Position numbers and translations under genes: made by a program. Below, in pieces: positions 35,926-43,589 of a DNA stretch of 64,000 nucleotides (position 1 is the stretch's first letter; every line of letters begins with the position of its first letter). Under the pieces are notes generated by a model. That model saw only the letters and a list, made by a program, of their open reading frames with translations. It was not told the DNA's origin and did not search any database. The stretch covers positions 1,860,001 through 1,924,000 of the forward strand of contig OZ220464.1 of NCBI GenBank assembly GCA_965115825.1. Direction: 5' to 3'. The DNA comes from Bin87 sp965115825. Its GTDB lineage: Bacteria > Chloroflexota > Dehalococcoidia > Lucifugimonadales > UBA3495.

Positions 35926-36475
35926 ATATGCTGTGAAACAGCATCCTTTCCTCAGCCCGTTGTGCCCTGGTTTCCTCCCTTGGTGAACGACACCTCGCGG
36001 ATATTCAGGCAACGGTGGGCTTCCAGCAGCCGGCTGTGCTTGGTGCTGCTGAAATAACGCGCAATGCTAGGCCTCTTCTGGTACTCTGCTTTCCATTCCT
36101 CCGAGCAGCGGGGCAGCAGCCCCACGATCCGCAGGAGCCGGCCCTCCGGCTTTTCGTAATGCTCGGAGTCGCAGTAGCGACTGAAATCTACCTTGTCCTT
36201 AAGGTGGCAGACTGCGGCAGAACAGCGGAAACGGTGCCCCTGATCGGGGTCGGTGGCAATGTACTCCATTGCCTCGCCGCCTATGCAGGTCGGCCGACCT
36301 TCGGCATCGTAGATGCCATCGTATAACCGGCGACCATCTTCGTCCTGTGTCGGCTGTCGGACGGCGATTACCGGCGTAATGCCCAGGTTGGCTACGTGCT
36401 TGATGTTCTCCAGGCTGTCGTACCCTTTGTCGCCCAGGAAATAATGCGGGATTAGATCCTAGGCGATTTCGCTAC
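35926..36475 (-). pseudogene. IS transposase remnant, copy 2
   Basis: The minus strand encodes F-L-G-D-K-G-Y-D-S-L-E-N, V-A-N-L-G-I-T-P-V-I-A-V-R, D-P-D-Q-G-H-R-F-R-C and W-K-A-E-Y-Q-K-R-P-S. The G-D-K-G-Y-D motif holds the second catalytic Asp of an IS4/IS5/IS1182-like DDE enzyme. An in-frame TAG interrupts it near 36462, and about 120 bases are missing near the C-terminus relative to copy 1. The same terminal hairpin (atgctgtttcacagcat) marks the 3' end near 35926. The copy has opposite orientation to copy 1. Confidence 0.78.
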
Positions 36476-36539
36476 TCGAGATACCATCAGCCGATTGTAG
36501 AAAAGCTCCAATAACGTGACGGATTACGTAATCGCGCCT

Positions 36540-36670
36540 GAGGCGCTTGCAAAACGCGTCATAATCATCGGACCAGGCGCGTCAAGCCGATGATTGCTAC
36601 GCAGCAGAGTATCGGACGCCGCGTACCGTTGAGGTGCAAGCGGAGAAAGAGAGCGTTTTGCAAGCGCCTC
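36540..36670. repeat. nested perfect inverted repeats
   Basis: An exact 18-base inverted pair (gaggcgcttgcaaaacgc at 36540-36557, its complement at 36653-36670) encloses a second exact 9-base pair (aatcatcgg 36562-36570 / ccgatgatt 36587-36595). The enclosed 95 bases have no ORF. This could be a miniature mobile element (MITE), a folded RNA, or a recombination site. Confidence 0.8.
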
Positions 36671-36931
36671 GCACCTTATTCTTTTTGCCGTAGGTAGTCT
36701 ATATTACCAATCTGCGCCAATATCGTCTCGCTATCCAAAGTCGTCGCTATTCAGCGTGCTGGACATCTCGCCGAGCATGCCTCCACGGGCCATCAGGCCA
36801 GCGTCAGAGGCCAGAACGGCTTGCGGGTCTCAATCGACTGCGCAGGCAGGCATCTTGAACGTTGCAAGTGCTGCGGGCCTATGCTTGGCCGCAGGATGCT
36901 ATAAAGGCGAACTCTTCGCCAGAAACATCAC

Positions 36932-37084
36932 ATTGCGGCGTACTTCAAGGCTTGCGGATACCTGTGCGAGCGGTGTGCACACCGCTGGACACTGAAACAG
37001 CCGAACCGGCCGGAACCGAAAGTCTGCCCCAAGTGCAAGAGCCCTTATTGGAACCAACCCCTCACGGTGCAGGCCTGCGCTGAC
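36932..37084 (+). pseudogene. small zinc-ribbon protein remnant
   Basis: One frame reads A-Y-F-K-A-C-G-Y-L-C-E-R-C-A-H-R-W-T, then K-V-C-P-K-C-K-S-P-Y-W-N-Q-P. This is the double C-x-x-C zinc ribbon with W and Y-W that is common in short bacterial proteins and some antitoxins. It lacks a start codon (ATT where ATG is expected) and runs past its normal end into a short direct repeat (ttattggaaccaacccc), so it is worn. The rest of 36461-37361 holds only the inverted repeats and no other gene. Confidence 0.55.
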
Positions 37085-37361
37085 GGACACCAGCGACGCC
37101 ACCGCCAAAGCCGAACCATTATTGGAACCAACCCCGCATGGTGCAGGCCTGTGGCAACCCCGCCTGGCCGGCAAAGACGTTGCCAATCAGGCAGTTGCGT
37201 GAACGCTACGCCTCAGAGCTGCCTCACCAAAGGCAACGCGCCTTGAAAAAGGAAAACCGAATCAAGCGCTATCAATAGTGCTTCGTCGGGAGCGAGCAGG
37301 CATTGCATCAACGGATTGCGACGCCTGCTCCACAGGGGAGGCAACATTAGGGGAGGCGACA

Positions 37362-37792
37362 TTGCCCAGGATCTTCGACAACCTTACCGCCGGCGCCACA
37401 CTGGCCCCGGCCCTTCAAGAAACCCTATCCATCTCCAGCCGGGCGGACTTCTGCGTCGGCTACTTCAACCTCCGCGGCTGGGGCAACTTAGCCCCTTACG
37501 TGGACGCCTGGAACCCGGAGGAGGGCCCCTGCCGCCTTCTGGTTGGAATGGAGCACCTCCCCAATCAAGAGCTCAGAGAATCCCTGACTCTCCGAGACCA
37601 GCCGCCCGGCATGGACAACGCCACCGCGCAGCTGCCCAACAGCTCAACTTCGGACTGCCCACCAACGCCGACGAAGCCGCCCTCCGCCGTCTGTACCACC
37701 AACTCAAGGCTGGGCGAGTCATCATCAAACTCTTCCTGAGCCACCGCTTGCACGCCAAGCTCTACCTCGCATTGTGGTCGGTAGGGTGGTAG
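37362..37792 (+). pseudogene. PLD-domain helicase, frameshifted N-terminal remnant
   Basis: A TTG at 37362 with GGGGAGG upstream begins R-I-F-D-N-L, then L-S-I-S-S-R-A-D-F-C-V-G-Y-F-N-L-R-G-W and C-R-L-L-V-G-M-E. These mark the N-terminal phospholipase-D-like domain of a class of SNF2/DEAD helicases in restriction and DISARM-like loci. Near 37600-37640 the frame shifts, and the next frame gives L-R-R-L-Y-H-Q-L-K-A-G and L-H-A-K-L-Y-L, the HKD-type element. Coding then stops at 37792. The helicase body is absent. Confidence 0.78.
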
Positions 37793-37805
37793 CATTGATA
37801 TGCTA

Positions 37806-38215
37806 TTAGACATCGTAGTCCGGTTGGCGGCGGGCGGGGATTACGGCGGTGTCAAACATCCGGTCAATCAGCGAGCGGTGCTTATCGTCGGCCAGGATCA
37901 GGACGCCGTCGATTAGCGCAACGATGCACCAGAACAGGTAGGCGAAGTACTTCACGCCTTCCCGCCCGAAGGCACCCACCAGCGGGTCTGTCCGGTGGTC
38001 CGGTTGACGGCTTTTAATCCCACCATCTGCTTACCCGGCGTCTGTCCATACTTCAGCGTCCAGCACCACCAGGCCACCAAGCCAAGCGGGATAAGGCCGC
38101 TCCAGACGGTATCGAATGCGTAGTAGGCCAAGACAGCGGCGAAATAGGAACCGAAAGTCATGGCGACGTCGATCAGCACGGCGGCCAGTCGTAATATCGG
38201 CAGGGCAGGCTGCAT
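37806..38215 (-). pseudogene. RDD family protein, frameshifted
   Basis: The minus frame from 38215 gives L-R-L-A-A-V-L-I-D-V, two helices, and K-Y-G-Q-T-P-G-K-Q-M-V-G-L, the RDD signature. After R-T-T-G-Q-T-R-W-W a frameshift near 37980 is needed, after which V-G-A-F-G-R-E-G-V-K-Y and R-S-L-I-D-R-M-F-D-T-A-V complete the family C-terminus (TAA at 37806). A zinc-finger-like C-x-x-x-x-C ... C-x-x-C stretch in the minus frame at 38345-38545 may be its former N-terminal part. The intact relative is at 22600. Confidence 0.75.
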
Positions 38216-38823
38216 ATCGGCGGCATACTCCGGGCGGCGGTAAAAGAAGTGGAGTCGGAGACGTAGCCCCGGCACCGCGCCAAGCAGCTCAGCTGCTTGG
38301 CGTTCCATCCCAAGTTTAGCATCCCGCCGGGCGGCATGCCAACTCTATGCTTCCACGTCAGCGGCGTCCAGGTCGTCTGCCAGCATTTCTGCGTGGCACT
38401 GCTGGCAGAAACATCCGCGATGCATAGCCTGGCCGGAGCAGTCAGGATTGGCACAGCGGTGGCTTCGGCCCAGGCCCAGGCGTCGCTGTGCAGCCGTGTA
38501 ACCATCGTCCAGACTCCCCGGCGTCGGCGATGTAGGCGGGTACATCGTAGCCGCGCCTACGCCGAATGGCGTGGTAGGCGGTAGCGTGGCTTACGCCATA
38601 CTCCTTCGACCGACATCAGGCGCAGGCTTTCGCCGGCCCGATAACGGTGGCTGAGCTCAGCTACCTGGGCACCAGCAACTCCCCCATATGCTTGCGCGGG
38701 GTGTAAGTCAGCATCACGCTGTCGAAGACGCGGCTGTCGCCGTAGCCGCGCTGAACAGTTCGCTATTCTGCTGGTAGTTCCTGCTTCTTTCTAACTGCCG
38801 AGACCGCACTCTCAGAGAAATCG
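38216..38823. other. degenerate interval
   Basis: Only the Cys-rich minus-strand frame at 38345-38545 (C-A-N-P-D-C-S-G ... C-F-C-Q-Q-C-H) is notable, probably part of the broken RDD gene. The rest shows no supportable feature. Confidence 0.4.
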
Positions 38824-38840
38824 AGCGTTTCCCCATCGGC

Positions 38841-39103
38841 ATGGCCAGAATGAAAAAGGCCGCCAAGCAGCAGTTGGCCCAGTTGACCGACGAGCTGATG
38901 GAGAGATTCCGACGTCACAGCCAGCGCAAGGAAACCCGTTACCAAGCCACCGACCGCGTCATCTACGACGAGTTCGACCAGAAGCCATCAAGCCCATCAT
39001 CGACCAAATCGACCGCGTCCTGGCCGAACACTACGGCTTCACCGACGAAGAACTCGACTTCATCATCAACTACAACATCAAATACCGCATGGGCCGCTCC
39101 TGA
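38841..39103 (+). pseudogene. C-terminal end of an Eco57I-type methylase/restriction gene
   Basis: The frame Q-L-A-Q-L-T-D-E-L-M-E-R-F-R-R-H-S-Q-R then Y-D-E-F is followed, after a one-base shift near 38980, by I-K-P-I-I-D-Q-I-D-R-V-L-A-E-H-Y, then E-E-L-D-F-I-I-N-Y-N-I-K-Y-R-M-G and the TGA at 39101. The final E-L-D-F-I-I-N-Y-D-I-K-Y-R-M ending is typical of type IIG/Eco57I-family R-M proteins. These genes often pair with the PLD-helicase seen as a remnant at 37362. Confidence 0.75.
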
Positions 39104-39207
39104 CCCTCACCCACCCAATTTCACCCAACCATGCCACAGCCCCCAGCGGCAGGCCTGAGCGACTTATGGCAAGCCACCGAACCGGAACGCTCCCTAATCA
39201 TCAGAAC

Positions 39208-39240
39208 CTCGTATGAGGACGAGTAGCGCCGGCAGCCGCG
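39208..39240 (+). repeat. 33-base dispersed repeat, copy A
   Basis: It begins with the small hairpin ctcgtatgaggacgag (5-bp stem) and continues tagcgccggcagccgcg. The second copy at 50234-50266 differs at one base. It lies in the 358-base non-coding gap 39104-39461, which otherwise shows nothing beyond the ribosome binding site of the next gene. Confidence 0.8.
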
Positions 39241-39461
39241 CGCTTGCTGGCAATATCGTTTTCTGCCACGGACACACTAGAACCGGCATCGCGAAATCGC
39301 TTCGCCTACAGCAGTTGACGGCGTTGCCCCCATTGGCTACATTAGGGCGGCTGTTCCGCGTCTGCGAGGTCTGCTCTCTTTGACAGAACGGAGCATTGCA
39401 GGTAGGGTAGGCAACCGTTAACTCTGCATCACAGCTCACTCACCCAAAGGAGAGAAAAGAA

Positions 39462-39653
39462 ATGAGAGATCCAGTCAATTTCAGCCAATACCGGGAAGCT
39501 TTGGAACAGGTAACTAAGAGCTATGCTCAGTACTCGGCAGCGTACAAAGACAGCAAAGCCGGTTACGAAAAAATCGATCCGCTGCGCGACGAGTTTCACA
39601 GCACCATCAAGTTGCTGCTGGCCAAGATTAAGGACACCGGCGATCTGGAATAA
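39462..39653 (+). CDS. small helical protein of unknown function
   Basis: This 63-residue charged protein (R-E-A-L-E-Q-V-T-K-S-Y-A-Q-Y, then D-P-L-R-D-E-F-H-S-T-I-K-L-L-L-A-K-I) is predicted to form two helices. AAAGGAGAG lies 7-8 bases before the ATG, which argues that it is real. It stands alone before a worn R-M gene. I do not recognise it; small helical proteins near R-M genes can be controllers, but no HTH is visible. Confidence 0.6.
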   Translation: MRDPVNFSQYREALEQVTKSYAQYSAAYKDSKAGYEKIDPLRDEFHSTIKLLLAKIKDTGDLE

Positions 39654-39709
39654 CCTCACAGCCAGGCGTCGCTTCAGCGGTGCCCCCGAATAACGGAGAC
39701 CGAATAAAG

Positions 39710-40000
39710 AATGCCCGCAACCCGACCGCCCCGAGACCCACAACTCAACCCGATCATCAACAGCCCTTACTAACCTACCCAGTGGCACTGGGAACTCGAC
39801 AACAACGTCAAAGCCGTCGACCACGCCATTCAGGGACGGCGCCCCAGTCAGAACATTCCCACGTAACCGGAGAAAGCAAAGGCCAGGCCCGCCTGGACCC
39901 GAAAGCCGGCCATATCGCCGGCGACTGGCCCACACTGGAACTCGTGAACGCCGTCAGAGACACCGCCGCCAAGTGGGAAAGCGATGGATACCCTAGAGCC
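39710..40000 (+). pseudogene. second type III restriction subunit (Res), N-terminal remnant
   Basis: The frame from ATG 39710 reads N-P-I-I-N-S-P-Y-stop-P-T-Q-W-H-W-E-L-D, parallel to P-I-I-N-R-P-Y-D-P-P-E-W-H-W-Q-R in the intact Res gene at 40598. After frameshifts, D-W-P-T-L-E-L-V-N-A-V-R-D-T-A-A-K-W-E-S-D-G-Y matches H-L-E-M-V-N-D-I-R-R-E-V-S-A-W-Q-S-Q-G-Y. It is a dead relative, not a copy of the adjacent gene, because the sequences differ widely. Confidence 0.72.
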
Positions 40001-40146
40001 TGTGGACATTCATTTTAGCAGGATTTGCAGTCATACCATGGCATCGAGCCAGAAACAGCAGCGGCATTAGGGCGTAGAGGAACAGATTGACCAAGTCCCA
40101 GAGCCACGCTGCCCCATTGAGCACCAAGCACAGCCGCCTATAGAAC

Positions 40147-40243
40147 GCCCAACGTTGCCTGAATATCCGCAAGTTGCGTTGCACGTGGCCGTATCCCTGC
40201 TGACCTATCCGGTCACGGCGTTGGCCAGCCTAAAAGCCCGTTG
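40147..40243 (+). pseudogene. IS transposase remnant, copy 4
   Basis: About 95 bases (cgttgcctgaatatccgcaa, then tgctgacctatc) match the helix-coding region of copies 1 and 3, with frameshifts. The following 40244-40597 shows a 34-codon frame at 40287 without support and nothing else. Confidence 0.65.
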
Positions 40244-40597
40244 ACAAATCCGCCTCCCTGTGCAAAATTGCAGATCAGGGAGTGAATGAACATCAAGGAG
40301 GAGTTCGGGCAGCAAATCGTGTCGCCAACACGCACCTTCGTCAACCGAGCCCATGAACTCTGCGGAACCGACGACTCCGATTTACGCTGACGGCAAGCGC
40401 ACGCTCAGCGGAGCGCTAGCCCGCGTTTTGATACCGGCTATCCCGAGGACAGACCTCGGAGCAATCCACGATAGCACCCGCGCAGACACCGCGCCGGTAT
40501 GCTGTGGCTAAGGCCTCCAGAACCAAAACCACTCGAGCGGAGGCGGCACATCCCTGCCAGGGATCCGAATTCGAGCAACCAAGCCCTCGGAGTGATC

Positions 40598-43579
40598 ATG
40601 ACGACCGCGACACACGCCAGCCCAATCATCAACCGTCCCTATGACCCACCGGAGTGGCATTGGCAACGTAAGAGTGATGGGGGAATCGCCAACGCTCCGC
40701 AACGTCCTGGACGTTACCCTGCCACAGGCCGCCTCCCCACTACCAGGGGGCTGGGCCTGGAAGCGCGCAACTCTTTACAGGCAATGGGGGACCTCACCGA
40801 TCTGCTGCCGCATCTGGAGATGGTGAACGACATACGACGGGAAGTCTCCGCTTGGCAGAGCCAGGGCTACGTCGGAGCCACTAGCGTTACCCGCGAACTC
40901 ATCGGACATTGGTACAGCCCCGACAAAGGCGGCCTCTACTTCGCCCAGAAGGAAGCCATCCTAACCGCCATCTGGCTGGTAGAAATCGCCCCCGAGACAC
41001 AAGCCGGCCAAGCAATCCTCAAAGAGTTGGACAAGATTAATGGCGTCATCAACGACGGCATCCCCCGCATCTGCCACCAGATGGCCACCGGAACCGGCAA
41101 GACCGCCGTAATGGCTGCGATCATCCTCTGGCAGACCTGCAACCACCGGGAGTATCCGGCTGACCGAAGGTTCACCAACCGCTTCCTTGCCATCACACCG
41201 GGCATCACAGTGCAGGAACGGCTGGAAGCGGGGCTCCAATATATGAAGCACGGCCAGCCTGACCAGACCACCGAATACCTCAACCCGCACTTACACTTGA
41301 CCCCAACGAAATACGCAGATGCTCTGCGCCATATCCGGCTCAAGGTAGTCAACTACCACAAGTTTATCCCCCAAGACCCGGACGGGCAGATGGCTTTGCG
41401 GGCCAAAGCCCTGGCCCGCAAAGCCGACAACACCGAAACCGAGCAGCAGGTAATCAACCGCATCCTCGGACAAGGCGCCGGCCCGATGGTGGTTTTTAAC
41501 GACGAGGCTCACCACTGCCATCAAGGAGCGCCCGAATCCAAAGGCAAGGGCAGCGCCGCTAAGTTCATCTGGTTCAACGCCCTGCGGATGCTCAGAGACC
41601 ATAATCTGCTCCACGGGCCGGTGCGGGACTTGTCAGCTACTCCGTCATTCATTGAAGCTCGCAACTCCTCGCTGTTCCCGTGGATTGTCTCGCAGTACGG
41701 TTTGCAAGAAGCCGAAGAAGCCGGCATCGTCAAGATTATGCGCCTGCCCGACGATGGCAACCGCCCTGACGAATGGAACGATGAACTGGCGCGCAGCATC
41801 TACGCTAACACCGAAGACGGCAAGAACCTGACCCGTGAGGACAGCGCCAGCGACAACAGAGACCTGAAAATCGCCTTGTATATGATGTACCGGAACTGGC
41901 AGTCGGTACGGCAAAACGCTAACTGGCAGCAGCGGAACGTTCCGCCAGCTTTGGCCGTAATCGTCAACAACGTCAAAAACGCCAACCGTGTCTTTGACTA
42001 CATCGCCGGCTGGGAAAACAACGGGGTTCTGCACTCAAGCCGTTTGGGCAATGAACTGTCCAACATCGCAGTGAACGCCAACGAATACTACGAATACCCC
42101 CGCACCATCCTGGTCCACTCCAAGCTGGACAATCCTGACGCTAAAGAAACCGGCGAAGCCCAGCAATACCTGAAACGACAGGCCGCAACCTACCGTCGTC
42201 TGTACCCCGCCGCCGTTACCGCTGCCAACCTACCTTTCCCGCAGGCTTCGGACGAGGATGTGCTCCGCACGGTGCTGAATACCGTCGGCAAAACGGGACA
42301 ACCCGGCGAACGAGTGCGCTGCGTCGTGTCAGTGAATATGCTCACTGAAGGCTGGGACGCGCGCACCGTTACCCATATAGTCGGCTTCCGCCGGTTCGGC
42401 ACTCAGCTGATTTGCGAGCAGGTATCAGGGCGCGCCCTCCGCCGCGTCGCCTACGACACCGACCCGGAAGGCTACCTCTACCCCGAATACGCCGACATTC
42501 TGGGTATTCCCTTTGAGAACCTTGGGCGTGGGAGGCAACGTCCAACCGGCCCGACACCGCCTCCTCCGCCTCCGCACTACGATGTCCATGTTGTGGAGGA
42601 GCGCGCAGACTTGAAAATCCGTTGGCCTAACGTGGTGGACTACCACCGGCCCCAAGGCCGCAGCCCGCTGTCGCTGCTGCCGCCGGTCGACTGGTCTAAT
42701 GTGGCAGCCTACGAAGCGCCGGACCATAAGCTGGCCGTGTGCATCCACAGTGTGCCCGGCGCGCCGGCCGGCGAGCAAAACCCACTTTACGAACAGCCAA
42801 ACACTCGGCAGGAGTTCCAGTACCTCGTCGCCAAGTCCGTTGTTGACGCGCTCACCGAACTTGACCACAAAAACGACGCTACGTTGAGTAGAGGCCGCCT
42901 GTTCCAGCAAGCGCTGGCCGCCATCCAGGAAGCGCAGCAGCAGGGCAAGCTGAACGGGCCGAAGCAGTATGACCGTTGGCCTAACCGCTACACCAAAGAG
43001 CCTGACTGCGTCGCGCAGTGGCTACTGAAATATGCTGACGTGACCACTGGGGATGCCGATGCCAACCCTGTTACCGTCGTGGCCGGCGACCCCGCATGGC
43101 TGGATTCCCGCCGCCTGCAACCCTATCAGAGCAACCGAGCCTACAAGCACGAAACGCAGAAGTCGGAGGTCAACGTTGCCGTTTGCGATTCCGACTGGGA
43201 AGCCGCCGTCGCCGAGGTGTTGGACCGGCACCCGTCCATCAAACGCTGGATTCGCAACGAGCGGTTGGGCTGGACAATACCTTACCGCTACGACGGTATG
43301 CCCCGCAACTATGAACCGGACCTGATCGCCGTAGCGGCGCTGCCGGATGGGAGCGAGCTGCACATAGTCATCGAGGTCAAAGGACTGGTGCGCGAAACCG
43401 ACGCCGACAAGCAGCGTTGGACTACGCAATACTGGCTCCCAGCCGTCAACGCGCATCCTGAATACAGCAGGGCCGGACCTTGGGCATACCTGTACATTGA
43501 CCAAGAACCAACGGAAAACTACCTCTTTGCCGCCCTTGCCACCGCTATCCAACAACACCGTCCCACAACGCCACCCTAG
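40598..43579 (+). CDS. type III restriction-modification Res subunit (helicase-nuclease)
   Basis: The 993-residue product is a superfamily 2 helicase. Walker A is G165-T-G-K-T169 (in M-A-T-G-T-G-K-T), the D302-E-A-H305 box is Walker B, and motif III-like L-S-A-T-P-S follows. Late helicase motifs include V-N-M-L-T-E-G-W-D-A-R-T-V-T-H and Q-V-S-G-R-A-L-R-R. A C-terminal PD-(D/E)xK nuclease is visible as E-P-D-L-I then I-V-I-E-V-K-G-L. The start at 40598 is chosen because the frame back to 40499 is unconserved. It acts with Mod to cut DNA after ATP-driven movement between two sites. Mod begins 10 bases after its stop. Confidence 0.92.
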   Translation: MTTATHASPIINRPYDPPEWHWQRKSDGGIANAPQRPGRYPATGRLPTTRGLGLEARNSLQAMGDLTDLLPHLEMVNDIRREVSAWQSQGYVGATSVTRELIGHWYSPDKGGLYFAQKEAILTAIWLVEIAPETQAGQAILKELDKINGVINDGIPRICHQMATGTGKTAVMAAIILWQTCNHREYPADRRFTNRFLAITPGITVQERLEAGLQYMKHGQPDQTTEYLNPHLHLTPTKYADALRHIRLKVVNYHKFIPQDPDGQMALRAKALARKADNTETEQQVINRILGQGAGPMVVFNDEAHHCHQGAPESKGKGSAAKFIWFNALRMLRDHNLLHGPVRDLSATPSFIEARNSSLFPWIVSQYGLQEAEEAGIVKIMRLPDDGNRPDEWNDELARSIYANTEDGKNLTREDSASDNRDLKIALYMMYRNWQSVRQNANWQQRNVPPALAVIVNNVKNANRVFDYIAGWENNGVLHSSRLGNELSNIAVNANEYYEYPRTILVHSKLDNPDAKETGEAQQYLKRQAATYRRLYPAAVTAANLPFPQASDEDVLRTVLNTVGKTGQPGERVRCVVSVNMLTEGWDARTVTHIVGFRRFGTQLICEQVSGRALRRVAYDTDPEGYLYPEYADILGIPFENLGRGRQRPTGPTPPPPPPHYDVHVVEERADLKIRWPNVVDYHRPQGRSPLSLLPPVDWSNVAAYEAPDHKLAVCIHSVPGAPAGEQNPLYEQPNTRQEFQYLVAKSVVDALTELDHKNDATLSRGRLFQQALAAIQEAQQQGKLNGPKQYDRWPNRYTKEPDCVAQWLLKYADVTTGDADANPVTVVAGDPAWLDSRRLQPYQSNRAYKHETQKSEVNVAVCDSDWEAAVAEVLDRHPSIKRWIRNERLGWTIPYRYDGMPRNYEPDLIAVAALPDGSELHIVIEVKGLVRETDADKQRWTTQYWLPAVNAHPEYSRAGPWAYLYIDQEPTENYLFAALATAIQQHRPTTPP

Positions 43580-43589
43580 AGGCACCAAC

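Noticed and set aside
37362..39103. An intact DISARM-like or PLD-helicase restriction system
   Set aside because: Only the N-terminal helicase piece and the end of a methylase remain, both frameshifted.
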